Of a stretch of DNA of 64,000 bases, positions 17,801 through 26,051 are shown piece after piece. The position numbers and the translations under genes are program-made. The stretch spans positions 2,852,001 to 2,916,000 of the forward strand of contig NZ_CP107989.1 in assembly GCF_041435015.1 (NCBI RefSeq). The letters are read 5' to 3'. The DNA comes from Streptomyces canus (GTDB lineage: Bacteria > Actinomycetota > Actinomycetes > Streptomycetales > Streptomycetaceae). The stretch's first letter is position 1, and each line of letters starts with the position of its first letter. Below the pieces are notes generated by a model that worked only from the letters and a program-made list of their open reading frames with translations, did not search any database and was not told the DNA's origin.

Positions 17801-17892
17801 AGCGACCTGCCCGCTTTGAAGCCCCATCCCATCGGGAGGGACCACTGGATCATGGAGTTCTGGAACTCGCGCTCTCGAATGCCCTTAACCAT
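14815..17892 (-). CDS. hsdR: Type I restriction enzyme, R subunit (HsdR)
   Basis: The 1,025-aa motor/nuclease subunit of a type I restriction complex, which translocates and cuts unmethylated DNA. The N-terminal PD-(D/E)XK nuclease is visible as RRFDLVYWANGLPLVVVEVK (near residue 150). The SF2 helicase follows with Walker A HHQGSGKTLLM (about 292), DEAH box VLVDEAHRTQ (about 384), motif III FFGMTGTPV, and a C-terminal motif with QTITRPNRTW. The start ATG shares one base with the hsdS stop (TAATG). Length is normal and no frameshift is seen, so the subunit looks functional. Confidence 0.95.
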   Translation of the reverse strand: MVKGIREREFQNSMIQWSLPMGWGFKAGRSLPRETTQTVLAGQLRDAIVRLNPEVIDGFDVDAVVEEIIATVNAVDGGLVRANEQVLELLRGHEEFRGADGVWHALKVIDFEHPTTNTLVVSDEVTITIPGKTPRRFDLVYWANGLPLVVVEVKSPTVKSGWADAAREINDVYATEYPWFFTPNVFAVASDGLKLRFGAAGAPLNLWQPFRSTDDDENLSGQADVQRSVELLLNPATVLDMLANFTLFDTSGGGADKKYLPRYPQMEAAHLIHRRVLADGKKGLVWHHQGSGKTLLMVFAASLLLADTRTESPTIILLSDRTQLVRQTSGVFTSAMGDAYFHQPSTSKELRSLLADDVRGVISTTVHKFADAGKNLSTRRNIIVLVDEAHRTQSSEEESLAGQMRAALPHAKFFGMTGTPVRNLATNTFALFGEETDPNRVLHRYSVSRSLQDEATVPVMLDPHPVTFEMNDRALQAEFDQFADEFDLDDPDRETLSRKFGRLTSVFANPERIHTVCQDIVDHYLAGTYRNGLKAQVVAYNRELAVAYTDKINELLAGYEASQVLAEVGKHDRITAEVNIHVSDAKTEEAAMRPYRLSEVDEEDQKRRFLTPDDPLCFLVVTAKLMTGFDAPNEGVLYLDKPMKAHNLFQTITRPNRTWISPAGFVKTTGVVVDYISLAEEVQRAVVDPTSEGSAGKGGGFVTDLTDLVAEFRTTFARIEDLLADVDGLDLTAHGYESVRAINGFLDANPDAAEVFSKNYRLLARLYPLINTDKRVAKYQDGFGLFGSAYTTLFQKSSDEERKERLGELGPMVLEIINAHVHSFSVAASQEEALVLDAQGITILKELLALVRPKPEKDDSEDKRPPSAAEILDHIKAALEKGVEPGSAKYTALAERIRQLRDRIIQNAQDALEFLAEALRVARAIVNAEKHPDEAVVLDDDHVGVLSRIIHDHAPPGLTVTEQNLAEEIDQVVKRTLAQSWDNAEARNRGVRRATAAVFRRYMLKPVGEPYGSTVAYVEAHYLVD

Positions 17893-19181
17893 TAGGCGAC
17901 CTCCAGGTCGGCGGCGCCGATGCTGATGGTCCCGTCCAGCAGGCCCGCCAGCAGAGCGGCGCGGACTTGGCGGAGCCTGTCCGCCTCTGCGTGAGACGCC
18001 CTTCCGAGTGAGCGCACCGAAAGGACCGTCGAAGCAACCTTGCGCTGCTCAGCCAGTTCTGGCACTGGCGCTTCGAGCGCAGTAATTTTCGACTGGCTGA
18101 TGTTCTTCATGGAAGCCGAACCAGAGGCGGCCATAACGATCTGCCTCCGCACCGCTGAAAGAGACATAGCGACAACCAGGAAATCCGGGTCAAGGCCACT
18201 AGCGGTGACCATGCGAAGCGTCTTGTCGCTCAGGTACAGACCGCGTCTAACGTCAGAGGGAACACGGCAGACCGCGCCGACGCGGTGGATGGCGCCATTC
18301 GCACGTGTGACTAGTACATCTCCTGCCCGCACTTCCGCTGACTTTGGCATCTCTGTTTCCGAGGCGAGCGTCTTGGCCTCGTCCGCAATAAAGTGGAAGG
18401 CTGCGACCGCACTGACCTTGAGAACGCCCTTCTCGTCTTCTTTGGGCGGTGCATCAACCGCCTGCGGGCTACGACCGCCCTCGATGCGATCAAGGTAGTT
18501 CCCGACCCGGACGGGAGCATGATCGGCCAGCATCGACTCGGCAATTGCGCCAGCGGCTGTGTTGGCAGCACTTGCTTCACGATCGAGTGCTGCGATCTGG
18601 TCGTCGACCGCGTCGAGCATTTCGACGATCCGAGCTTGTACCTCACGGGGCGGGATCGGCAGTCGAATCTGCAAGAGTTGTTCTGGGTTGAGACGCTTGC
18701 GTCGTTGAACTGTCCCGCTCACTCGGTTCTTCATCTCTGCCCACAGTCGCGGTGAGCCACAGACGTGCCTCATCCAGTCAGGCATCACTTCTGGGCCAAG
18801 CGTGAACGTCGGGAATTCGTTGCTGACGACGAATCCGTCGAACTCGGCAGGCACTACGGTGATTGGCCCTTCCCACGCGGTCAGTTTTCGCATCACGACC
18901 TGGTCGGCGCGCAGCACGTTCATTGCTGCGTACTCTGTATCTCCGCCGTCGAGTTCGCCTTTAGCGACAACCCCTTTTCCCGAATTCAGAACCCCGGCTA
19001 GGCGGTAGGTAGTTGCAGGCTTCATCGGTGTGCGCTGGATGTCGAGGCGCATCACTTCCCCGAGCGGACGGAGCGGATAGCCGTCACGCATTGAATCCCT
19101 CGATCCCTGCGGAGGAACGGCTGCCTTGCGGTGCACGGGAGTCTCCAGGTCGCCGAGCCCGATCTGCTGCCAGTCACTCAT
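17892..19181 (-). CDS. hsdS: Type I restriction enzyme, specificity subunit (HsdS)
   Basis: A 429-aa DNA-recognition subunit with two target-recognition domains joined by conserved helices. The first TRD ends at QIRLPIPPREVQARIVEMLD followed by the central helix; the second ends at ALEAPVPELAEQRKVASTVL and the C-terminal helix. Such repeats match the usual TRD1-CR1-TRD2-CR2 order. The third-position GC is lower than in hsdM and hsdR in both TRDs, as often seen where recognition domains are exchanged. Start overlaps the hsdM stop by eight bases. Confidence 0.92.
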   Translation of the reverse strand: MSDWQQIGLGDLETPVHRKAAVPPQGSRDSMRDGYPLRPLGEVMRLDIQRTPMKPATTYRLAGVLNSGKGVVAKGELDGGDTEYAAMNVLRADQVVMRKLTAWEGPITVVPAEFDGFVVSNEFPTFTLGPEVMPDWMRHVCGSPRLWAEMKNRVSGTVQRRKRLNPEQLLQIRLPIPPREVQARIVEMLDAVDDQIAALDREASAANTAAGAIAESMLADHAPVRVGNYLDRIEGGRSPQAVDAPPKEDEKGVLKVSAVAAFHFIADEAKTLASETEMPKSAEVRAGDVLVTRANGAIHRVGAVCRVPSDVRRGLYLSDKTLRMVTASGLDPDFLVVAMSLSAVRRQIVMAASGSASMKNISQSKITALEAPVPELAEQRKVASTVLSVRSLGRASHAEADRLRQVRAALLAGLLDGTISIGAADLEVA

Positions 19182-20724
19182 CGAAGCCCTCGATCCCGGC
19201 GGCAGAGAGGACCGCGAGCATGCGTTGCTCGGTCTTTTGGCGCTCGGCGCGGGCGATGTTGTAGGCGTCGATGAGGGTGCCGAGGTCCTCCTGTTCGGCA
19301 GCGGCCTGCTTGATGTAGCGGCCGATGTTGAGGTCGTACCCGTTCGCCACGATCTCTACGGAGGGGACAAACCGTGCCGAGAAGCCAGCCGTTCCGTTGC
19401 TGTCGGAGCCCGAATGGTAGGCGGTCACGATGTCGGTGATGTTTACGTCCGTGAGGACGTTGCGGTTCTTGGCTTTAATGAACCGTGTAGAGGCGTCGAT
19501 GAACAGCACGCCGTCCTTCCGCTCCGGGGCCTTGGTGCCAGGGGCACGGAATACGAGGATGCAGGTCGGAATCGTTGTGCTGTAAAAGAGGTTCGCGGGC
19601 AGCCCGATCACGGCTTCCAGGAGGTCGGTGTCCAGGACGCGCTGGCGGATGGCTGCCTCCTGGCCGCCTCGGAAGAGGACGCCGTGCGGCAGGACGACGC
19701 CGGCGCGGCCCTTCTGCGGGTCCATGCTGGCGATCATGTGCTGCACGAATGCCCAGTCCGCCGACGACTGTGGGGCGACCCCGCCGATGGCTCGGGGGTC
19801 GTTGGTCCAGGGCTTCCACTTCAGGCTGTAGGGCGGATTGGCGACGATGATGTCGAATTGCTTGACGGACCCGTCCGGCTTCTTGAAACGCGGGTCCCTC
19901 AAGGTGTCGCCGACCTCGACCTTGAACTCGGTCAGGTTGTGCATGAAGAGGTTCATGCGGGCCACGCCAGCAGTGTCCGTTACCGCCTCTTGGCCGTTCA
20001 GGCTGAGTGTGTACCCCCGCCCACCGTGGGCCTTCAGAAGGTTCGCGGCGGCAATGAGCATGCCGCCTGACCCGCAGGTCGGGTCGTACACCGACTCGTG
20101 GTTCTTGGGGCCCAGCAGTTCGATGATCAGCTCGACGACCTCGCGCGGCGTGAAGAACTGGCCAGCGCGGGTACCGGACCCGTCCGAGAACCGCTTGAGC
20201 AGGTATTCGTACGCTCCACCGAGCACGTCGTGGGACATGTTGCCCTCGTGCATCTTGGGGACGCGGTTCATCGTCCGCATGACCGACGCCAGCACCTCCC
20301 CTGGAAGCACCGCTTCGGAGGTCCAGGTCATGGACCCGAAAATACGGGAGAACTTGTCAGGGTTGGCCGACTCGATGGCCTGGAGGGAAGCGCGAACCCG
20401 CTGGCCGAGGCCGTGCTGGGCGACGGTGGCGAGGATGGATGACCAAGAGGCGCGGCTCTCGGCGACGGTACCAGGGAAGATGAAGGGGATCTTGAACGTC
20501 TGGTAGTTGCTGTACTCGACCTCGTCGGCTTCCTCGGCTGAGAGGTCGAGGTCCTCGTTCTCCTTGAGGAAGGTCTGGTGGGTGTGCTCCCAGGTATCCG
20601 ACAGATACTTCCAGAACATCAGAGGGAAGACGACCGAGGAGTACTGCGCCTCGGGCATCGCCACGCGCAGCTCGTCGGCGGCGTCCCACAACCGGTTCTC
20701 GATCTCCTGCTGGGTCACTGCCAT
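19174..20724 (-). CDS. hsdM: Type I restriction enzyme, methyltransferase subunit (HsdM)
   Basis: A 516-aa adenine N6 methyltransferase. The N-terminal helical domain starts MAVTQQEIENRLWDAADELR and includes FPLMFWKYLSDTWEHTHQ. Motif I is YDPTCGSGGMLIA and motif IV is IIVANPPYSLKW. The ATG at 20724 is chosen because the family starts there; the frame upstream to 21150 is a relic of an HNH gene, not HsdM. AAGGA lies about 12 bases upstream. It leads the hsdM-hsdS-hsdR operon. Confidence 0.95.
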   Translation of the reverse strand: MAVTQQEIENRLWDAADELRVAMPEAQYSSVVFPLMFWKYLSDTWEHTHQTFLKENEDLDLSAEEADEVEYSNYQTFKIPFIFPGTVAESRASWSSILATVAQHGLGQRVRASLQAIESANPDKFSRIFGSMTWTSEAVLPGEVLASVMRTMNRVPKMHEGNMSHDVLGGAYEYLLKRFSDGSGTRAGQFFTPREVVELIIELLGPKNHESVYDPTCGSGGMLIAAANLLKAHGGRGYTLSLNGQEAVTDTAGVARMNLFMHNLTEFKVEVGDTLRDPRFKKPDGSVKQFDIIVANPPYSLKWKPWTNDPRAIGGVAPQSSADWAFVQHMIASMDPQKGRAGVVLPHGVLFRGGQEAAIRQRVLDTDLLEAVIGLPANLFYSTTIPTCILVFRAPGTKAPERKDGVLFIDASTRFIKAKNRNVLTDVNITDIVTAYHSGSDSNGTAGFSARFVPSVEIVANGYDLNIGRYIKQAAAEQEDLGTLIDAYNIARAERQKTEQRMLAVLSAAGIEGFDE

Positions 20725-20939
20725 CAGTCGGGGGTGTCCTTGCTCGTCAAAAGGTGGCGACCCGAAGGCCGTGAAATCCTGTTCGTCCCTATTTAGGGCG
20801 GGCTCTGCATGTACACACCAGGCTTGACCTGCCGGGTGAGCACACGCGAAGCGTCGCGCTCCCTGCGCGGGAGACTCACAGACGATATCCGCCTCCCCAA
20901 AGCCACGAAAACGGCAAACGACGCAGCCATCGGGACGCA

Positions 20940-21180
20940 CCTTGCGGTGCCCTCGGGCATATGCGCGCGGGTAGCCGACGGCGCCCTGCACACCCTGTCG
21001 CCACTGCGAGGTTCGCCCGCCGGCCCCCATCGCTCGAGGGCTGCCCGCACCAGACCTCCCAGGACGCAGCCCGATGGCTCGCTGCTCGTGTCCGATCAGT
21101 GCAACCCGAGCGAGGTACCGGGCTCGCTCCGATGCCATCTTTCGGCTCACGAGAGGCAGGGGCCGTCATATCTAAGCTCA
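20940..21180 (-). pseudogene. Frameshifted 5' relic of an endonuclease VII-type HNH gene
   Basis: Starting from the ATG at 21180 (GGAG upstream, as at 12523), the reading begins MSLDMTAPASREPK and matches the MSTRITVPPPREPK start of the intact gene. One extra A after GAGCCGAA shifts the frame; after it the text reads SERARYLARVALIGHEQRAI, matching ERARHLALVARIRQERRAAG, and later GYPRAYARG against DYPHAYLRD. The catalytic C-terminal half is missing, replaced by hsdM. It provides the hsdM upstream region. Confidence 0.8.
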
Positions 21181-21245
21181 TGCGGGCGACTCCGGAGACA
21201 TCGGCAACGGTGCTACGGCATATCCCACCACCCACCACTGACAGC
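21060..21245. repeat. Diverged direct repeat, copy 2
   Basis: Partner of the repeat at 12412-12592, in the same orientation about 8.6 kb away. Shared blocks include CTCATGCGGGC, GACTCCGG-type flank and CCCACCACCCACCACTGAC with CCCACCACTCACCACTGAC. The two copies bracket the second HNH gene, the 341-aa gene and the whole hsd operon. Confidence 0.75.
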
Positions 21246-21447
21246 GCGGGCCGCGCGCCTTCCCGGAGCCGAAGACAGAGCGGCTTTCAGAGATCCCCAT
21301 CGCAGAATCCCGCAGGCCGTAGCGCCGCTGTCCACAGTGCTGTCCGGCAGCGCCAGCCGGCGGTGATCGAAATCATGAGCGGATTAATCGCATAGACATT
21401 CGAATTCCGAGAGGCGTTGTCAGTCCGGTCGGGTATACCGGTCGGCT

Positions 21448-22746
21448 ATGAATGTTGCTCAGGAAGCGGCTGCGTCGGCCTCCGGGGGTACGCAGGCACC
21501 ATCGGTTGACGGCGACTTTCCAGATGACCACCGCCCCGCTGCTGCGGTCCCTGCATCGCGGGACGCCCGCCTCGGCGGAGAAAGAGACCCACGGACCGCC
21601 CAGGACGACTACCTGCTGGTGGAGCTGCTGTGTGCCGCCTTGGCGAAAATCCGCCTCGAACGACAGCGGGCCGGCGTTCAAGCCCGCGGCACCGACGGGT
21701 CGGGGCCATTGCCGCGTGCCTGGCGTGATGCACGCGGCCGGTTGTGGTGGAAGGCACAGTCACTGGGTTTTGAAGGCCCCGGCAACGACCTGGAACTGTT
21801 CGACTGGTGCCGTCGCCCGCTGGGATCGTGGCCGGTGCCGCTGTCGCTCACCGAGGGCGATCTCGAAGCGGTGCTGCTGGAGGGTGATGCCCTGTCTGAG
21901 TTCGCCGAGCAGGCGGCAGACCTGATCCAGCATGCTGACGTCGAGGCGGAGCTCGTTCAGAATCAGGTTTTTGCCGCCCTGATGTTGTGTGCCCGGATGA
22001 ACGGTAAGGACGACGACGCTGTCCAGCGGATCTACTGCCGGCTGCGGCGCCTGCTGATCGACCATCCGGTGCTCAGCGACCGCGAGGTCCAGGCGCTGGC
22101 GCGGGAACTCCCGGCAGCGGACTCCGACCATGACTCGTTCCTCGCGAAGTTCGTCCGCATCGCCTACGTCCACCACCCGGTCCAGGCGCCGGGGAAAGTC
22201 CGCCTGCGGCACTGTGCAGACTGCCGAAATCCGGTTGACGACGGGGCCGTTGGCTGTGGGGCTCCCGGCTGTACAGGGGTGCCAGAGCAGTACGAGGTGC
22301 CGTGTCTCGGCGCGTATTGGACCCAGCACCGGGCAACCCGCCAGTTCTTCCACGACCCTGGACTGCTGGAGGGACGGCTGCTGGACCACCTGGGCGAAAT
22401 CGCCGACGGCACACTGTGCGTCGAGGACTGGCCGTGCCTGGACGCGTGGGATATGGCGTTGACGTTCAAGACCCAGGAACCGGGTGCAGAGGCGGAGCGC
22501 TGGGCCGTCGACGCCAAGGACTGCTCAAGCCCAGCCCTACTCGCCCGAGGCTTTCGCTGCGATCCACGCGTGCCAGCGCGGCGACGCATCATCGTCATCC
22601 CCATGCACCGCCTCAGAACTCCCGGCTACCGCACGGACCTTGAGCGCGAACTGCAGGGCCGCGTTTCCGGCGTCGAAGTCCTCGACGAGAAGACGTTCCT
22701 GCGGCAGGCCACCGTCCGTGCGCGCCAGGCAGGAGGAACGCGATGA
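21448..22746 (+). CDS. pPIWI_RE island REase-like protein
   Basis: First gene of a three-gene pPIWI_RE island. The 432-aa protein has an N-terminal helical region (DDYLLVELLCAALAKIRLER) of the kind called domain Y, a zinc ribbon with cysteines 256, 259, 270 and 275 (HCADCRNP ... CGAPGC), and a C-terminal PD-(D/E)XK-like nuclease core with the motif WAVDAKDC (D355, K357). Published comparative genomics (Burroughs, Iyer and Aravind) describes this trio: REase protein, helicase and PIWI protein. The stop overlaps the helicase start by four bases (ATGA). The ATG at 21448 lacks a clear ribosome-binding site. Confidence 0.85.
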   Translation: MNVAQEAAASASGGTQAPSVDGDFPDDHRPAAAVPASRDARLGGERDPRTAQDDYLLVELLCAALAKIRLERQRAGVQARGTDGSGPLPRAWRDARGRLWWKAQSLGFEGPGNDLELFDWCRRPLGSWPVPLSLTEGDLEAVLLEGDALSEFAEQAADLIQHADVEAELVQNQVFAALMLCARMNGKDDDAVQRIYCRLRRLLIDHPVLSDREVQALARELPAADSDHDSFLAKFVRIAYVHHPVQAPGKVRLRHCADCRNPVDDGAVGCGAPGCTGVPEQYEVPCLGAYWTQHRATRQFFHDPGLLEGRLLDHLGEIADGTLCVEDWPCLDAWDMALTFKTQEPGAEAERWAVDAKDCSSPALLARGFRCDPRVPARRRIIVIPMHRLRTPGYRTDLERELQGRVSGVEVLDEKTFLRQATVRARQAGGTR

Positions 22747-25700
22747 GGGACACCCGCGCCTGGAGCAAGCCACTGGTCAAGGAACTGGCGGACGACAGCG
22801 TGCGCCCCCTGCTCGGCCCCCTCAGGCCGTGGGAGATCTGCGCGCTGGAGATGGGCCTGTCGTTCCTGGACGACCATCTGCCCGGCCAGGGCGTCGGCGC
22901 GCTGTGGCCGGTCCTGTCTGGATACATGCGCCTGGAAGGGGACCTGGGCCCGCAGCTCCGGACCCTGCGGGAGGTGATGGGCCCGCTTGCCAAGACCGGG
23001 ACCATGCGGGAGAAGCTCGATCAGTACGTGAAGCTGCCGGTACAGGTGCGAGGCTTCGAACCCTGCGACATGCGCGGCCACAAGCCGGAGTTGTCGACCG
23101 TGTTCACTCGCCGGCCCACCCCATACGCCGCGACCCGTCATGACCTCTACCGTCAGACGCTACAGAAAATCGCCCCCTACCAGACGGCCTCCTCATACCG
23201 GCCGACGCCGCCGGGTTCGGTGTGTTCCTTCGAGCGGGCCGACGGCAGGCGGGAACAGATCCGCGTCCCCGAGACTCTCATCCCGGCGCCGGCGCCCGCG
23301 GTGCTGTCCGCAGCGGCCTCCCGAGTGCAGGAGCCCATTCCCCTCACGCGGGATGACTTCCAGTGGGCTGCCGAACAGATCGACAAACTCCTGGAAGCCC
23401 ATCCGGAGATCGAAAACCGGGACTTCGTCAAACGGTTCGAGCAGATGGAAGCCCTGCTGGCCGACCACACCGAAGGTCATCTCCTCGATCATCAGTGGCG
23501 GATGACCATTGACCGCCTGTGGCACGTGGTCGGCCTGATGAACAGCGGCAAGTCCACCCTGCTGGACCTGATCGCCTTCATCGTCGCCCGCCGCGGCGGA
23601 AAGGTCGGGTTCGTCCTCGCCTCCGGCAGCGACGTGTTCGCCAAAGTCAGCTTCCTGCAGGCCCTGGGCATCGATGCCGTGCCCATCTTCGGACGCACCC
23701 GGGAAGGCATCCACAAGGACCGGTTCTGGCGCTCGCTCCTCCACGACGGCGAGACGACCTTCCCCACGGGTCTGGACCCTGCCGCGGCGTTCGCCGACGA
23801 CCAGTGCTACCTGGAGGAGCTGCGGCTGACCAGCAGGACCGACCGGGCCCCGCTGCCCCGCGAGGAGCGGCCCTGCACAGGCCGGCTCACCGTCGCCGGC
23901 GAGAGCGGGCGTCGAGACTGCCCGCTTCTGTCCCGGTGCCCTTCCCATACGGCGGCACGCAAGATTGCCGAAGCACAGGTGTGGGTAACGACCTCGGCGG
24001 GCCTGGCCTCGACGAGGATGCCTCAGTCCCATATCGAGGTCCGCGTCGCCGAAGCCGCACAGCACCACCTGTCCGTCCTGCTCGTCGACGAAGCCGACAC
24101 CGTGCAGCAGCAATTCGACGACCGGTTCCTGCTGCACGAGATCCTTTCCCAGCCCGGCAGGGGCTGGAGTCACCGGGTAGGCGACCGCATCGGGCAGCGG
24201 CTGGAGCACTCCTGGTTCCTCGATCTGCTCAACCCGGAGGTGACGGCCGGCGACAAACACTTCCGTCGGCACGATCAGGCACTGACCGAGCTGTACCGGC
24301 TGGTCATCGCCTCTGGTGCTGACGCCCTGCGCGACGTCATCGTCGAGGGACCGTTCACCGGCTACAGCCTCCTGCGGCGCTTGGCCCGCAGCCTTCACGG
24401 CCTTGGTGAACGGACTGACTTCACGGACAAGGCGGAACAGGAAGAAGCCGCCGACCACTACTTCGAAGAGCACTTCGCCTCGCTACTCTCCGCCCCGTTC
24501 CAGCCTCCTGCGACGAATTGGGCCGAGCTGATCGAATCGATGACGGCAGCCCACGACACTCATGTCTCGGCCCAGGAGGCCGCAGAGGCATGGATCACCA
24601 CGCACCAGCCCGCCATCGACGAGGCGAATGTCCGAGGCACGCTGGCGGAGTACGCACAACTGCTGCAGGCCGGGGTGTGGGCAGCGCGAATCACTACCTC
24701 ATTCTTCGAAGTCGCCCAAAGGCTGCACGCCATCAGCTCCTCCCCGATCGGCGACGGGGAAGACTTCTGGAGCCGGCAGCCGCCACGTGACCTGATGCCC
24801 TTCGTGCCCGAACAGGCTGCCGGCAACCTGATGGCACTTCAATGGCAGCCCAACCCCGGTGGTGACAGCGGATCGTTCAGCATCCTGTGGCTGCGCGGGG
24901 TCGGCCGCTGGTTGCTCTACCACCTCCATGATCTCCTGACAGCCGAGGGCATCGAGGGACCGCATGTCGTCCTGGCCTCAGCCACCAGTTGGATGCCCGC
25001 CTCGCCCCGCTTCCACCTGGACGTCGCCCCGAACCTGGTACTACGTGAGCCGGCAAAGGCCAGGGCGGCGCTGAAGGAGAGCAAGATGTTCTTCCGCCCG
25101 CCGCGCTACCCCGACGGCCGTCCCGTCTTCACTTCGGGCACCGGCGGCGACCCCATTCGCCATGCCCACGCGCTGTGCACGGCCGCCGATTGGATCTGCA
25201 ACCCGGCCCCCGGTGCGCGCGAGTCCCTGCTCCAGCAGGCCCGTCTGCGGCTGGCCGACGACCGTCAGCAGGTCCTGTTCACCGTGCAGAGCACCCGCGA
25301 TGCCCAGACGGTCGCCGACTACATCAACCACAAGACCCCGTACACGGCCCTGCACGTCATTCGCGACGACGATCCGCCCACTCGGCACAGCATCCCGAGG
25401 CGCCGCCTGCCCACCTTTGCCGCTTCCGGCGCCGACATCCTGGTTGCGGCCGAAGGCGCCGTCCAACGCGGCCACAACATCCTCAACGCACGCCGCGTCG
25501 CCGCCCTGGGCGCGGTGTTCTACCTGGCCCGCATCCACCCACCCGCCGACGATGCCACCTTCCCGCTGTCCCTGCTCAGCCGCGAGGCGATGCGCCGCCT
25601 CCGCGACCCGATCGAGCTGGCCGACCCCTTGGTCGATCCCGTCGACCTCGCGCGCAAACTCCGCCACGGCGAGCGTCGGCGCTGGCAGCAGCGGGTCGGA

Positions 25701-26051
25701 GAGCCGGTGCTGTTCTCTCGCCTGACCGACCCGGTCGAACACGCGGCGTTCGTCGGCAACTTCATCGTCCCGCTCCACCAGACGATCGGCCGAGGCATCC
25801 GTGGCAACGAACCGGTGCTGGTGTACCTCTGCGATGCCGCCTTCGCGCCCCGCACCGCCACGCTCGACGAAACCGCGGCCGACACTCCCCGCACGAGCGT
25901 GATCGTCGCCGCCCAGCAACTCCTGCACGGCTGGCTCACCGATCCAGGCCCGACCGCCACCGCGGCACAGCGACTCGACCATGAACTCGCCCACGCCTGC
26001 TGGGGCCTGGCCTCCCATCTCCTCGACAACATCGACTGGGGTCACCGCTGA
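22743..26051 (+). CDS. pPIWI_RE island helicase (DinG/XPD-like SF2)
   Basis: The 1,102-aa ATP-dependent helicase of the island. The N-terminal 230 residues match the position of the island's domain Z. Walker A is LMNSGKST (K270), the DEAH-class box is LLVDEADTV (about 444-452), and the C-terminal motif VI is QTIGRGIRG (from residue 1013). Between Walker A and the DEA box lie four cysteines, 355, 378, 393 and 399 (PCTG, DCPLLSRCP), fitting the iron-sulfur cluster of DinG/XPD helicases. Expected role: DNA or R-loop unwinding to serve the PIWI and REase partners. Overlaps its neighbours by four bases and one base. Confidence 0.85.
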   Translation: MRDTRAWSKPLVKELADDSVRPLLGPLRPWEICALEMGLSFLDDHLPGQGVGALWPVLSGYMRLEGDLGPQLRTLREVMGPLAKTGTMREKLDQYVKLPVQVRGFEPCDMRGHKPELSTVFTRRPTPYAATRHDLYRQTLQKIAPYQTASSYRPTPPGSVCSFERADGRREQIRVPETLIPAPAPAVLSAAASRVQEPIPLTRDDFQWAAEQIDKLLEAHPEIENRDFVKRFEQMEALLADHTEGHLLDHQWRMTIDRLWHVVGLMNSGKSTLLDLIAFIVARRGGKVGFVLASGSDVFAKVSFLQALGIDAVPIFGRTREGIHKDRFWRSLLHDGETTFPTGLDPAAAFADDQCYLEELRLTSRTDRAPLPREERPCTGRLTVAGESGRRDCPLLSRCPSHTAARKIAEAQVWVTTSAGLASTRMPQSHIEVRVAEAAQHHLSVLLVDEADTVQQQFDDRFLLHEILSQPGRGWSHRVGDRIGQRLEHSWFLDLLNPEVTAGDKHFRRHDQALTELYRLVIASGADALRDVIVEGPFTGYSLLRRLARSLHGLGERTDFTDKAEQEEAADHYFEEHFASLLSAPFQPPATNWAELIESMTAAHDTHVSAQEAAEAWITTHQPAIDEANVRGTLAEYAQLLQAGVWAARITTSFFEVAQRLHAISSSPIGDGEDFWSRQPPRDLMPFVPEQAAGNLMALQWQPNPGGDSGSFSILWLRGVGRWLLYHLHDLLTAEGIEGPHVVLASATSWMPASPRFHLDVAPNLVLREPAKARAALKESKMFFRPPRYPDGRPVFTSGTGGDPIRHAHALCTAADWICNPAPGARESLLQQARLRLADDRQQVLFTVQSTRDAQTVADYINHKTPYTALHVIRDDDPPTRHSIPRRRLPTFAASGADILVAAEGAVQRGHNILNARRVAALGAVFYLARIHPPADDATFPLSLLSREAMRRLRDPIELADPLVDPVDLARKLRHGERRRWQQRVGEPVLFSRLTDPVEHAAFVGNFIVPLHQTIGRGIRGNEPVLVYLCDAAFAPRTATLDETAADTPRTSVIVAAQQLLHGWLTDPGPTATAAQRLDHELAHACWGLASHLLDNIDWGHR

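Noticed and set aside
20725..21150. Longer N-terminus for HsdM
   Set aside because: The upstream frame is the frameshifted HNH relic; HsdM homology starts at MAVTQQEIENRLW.
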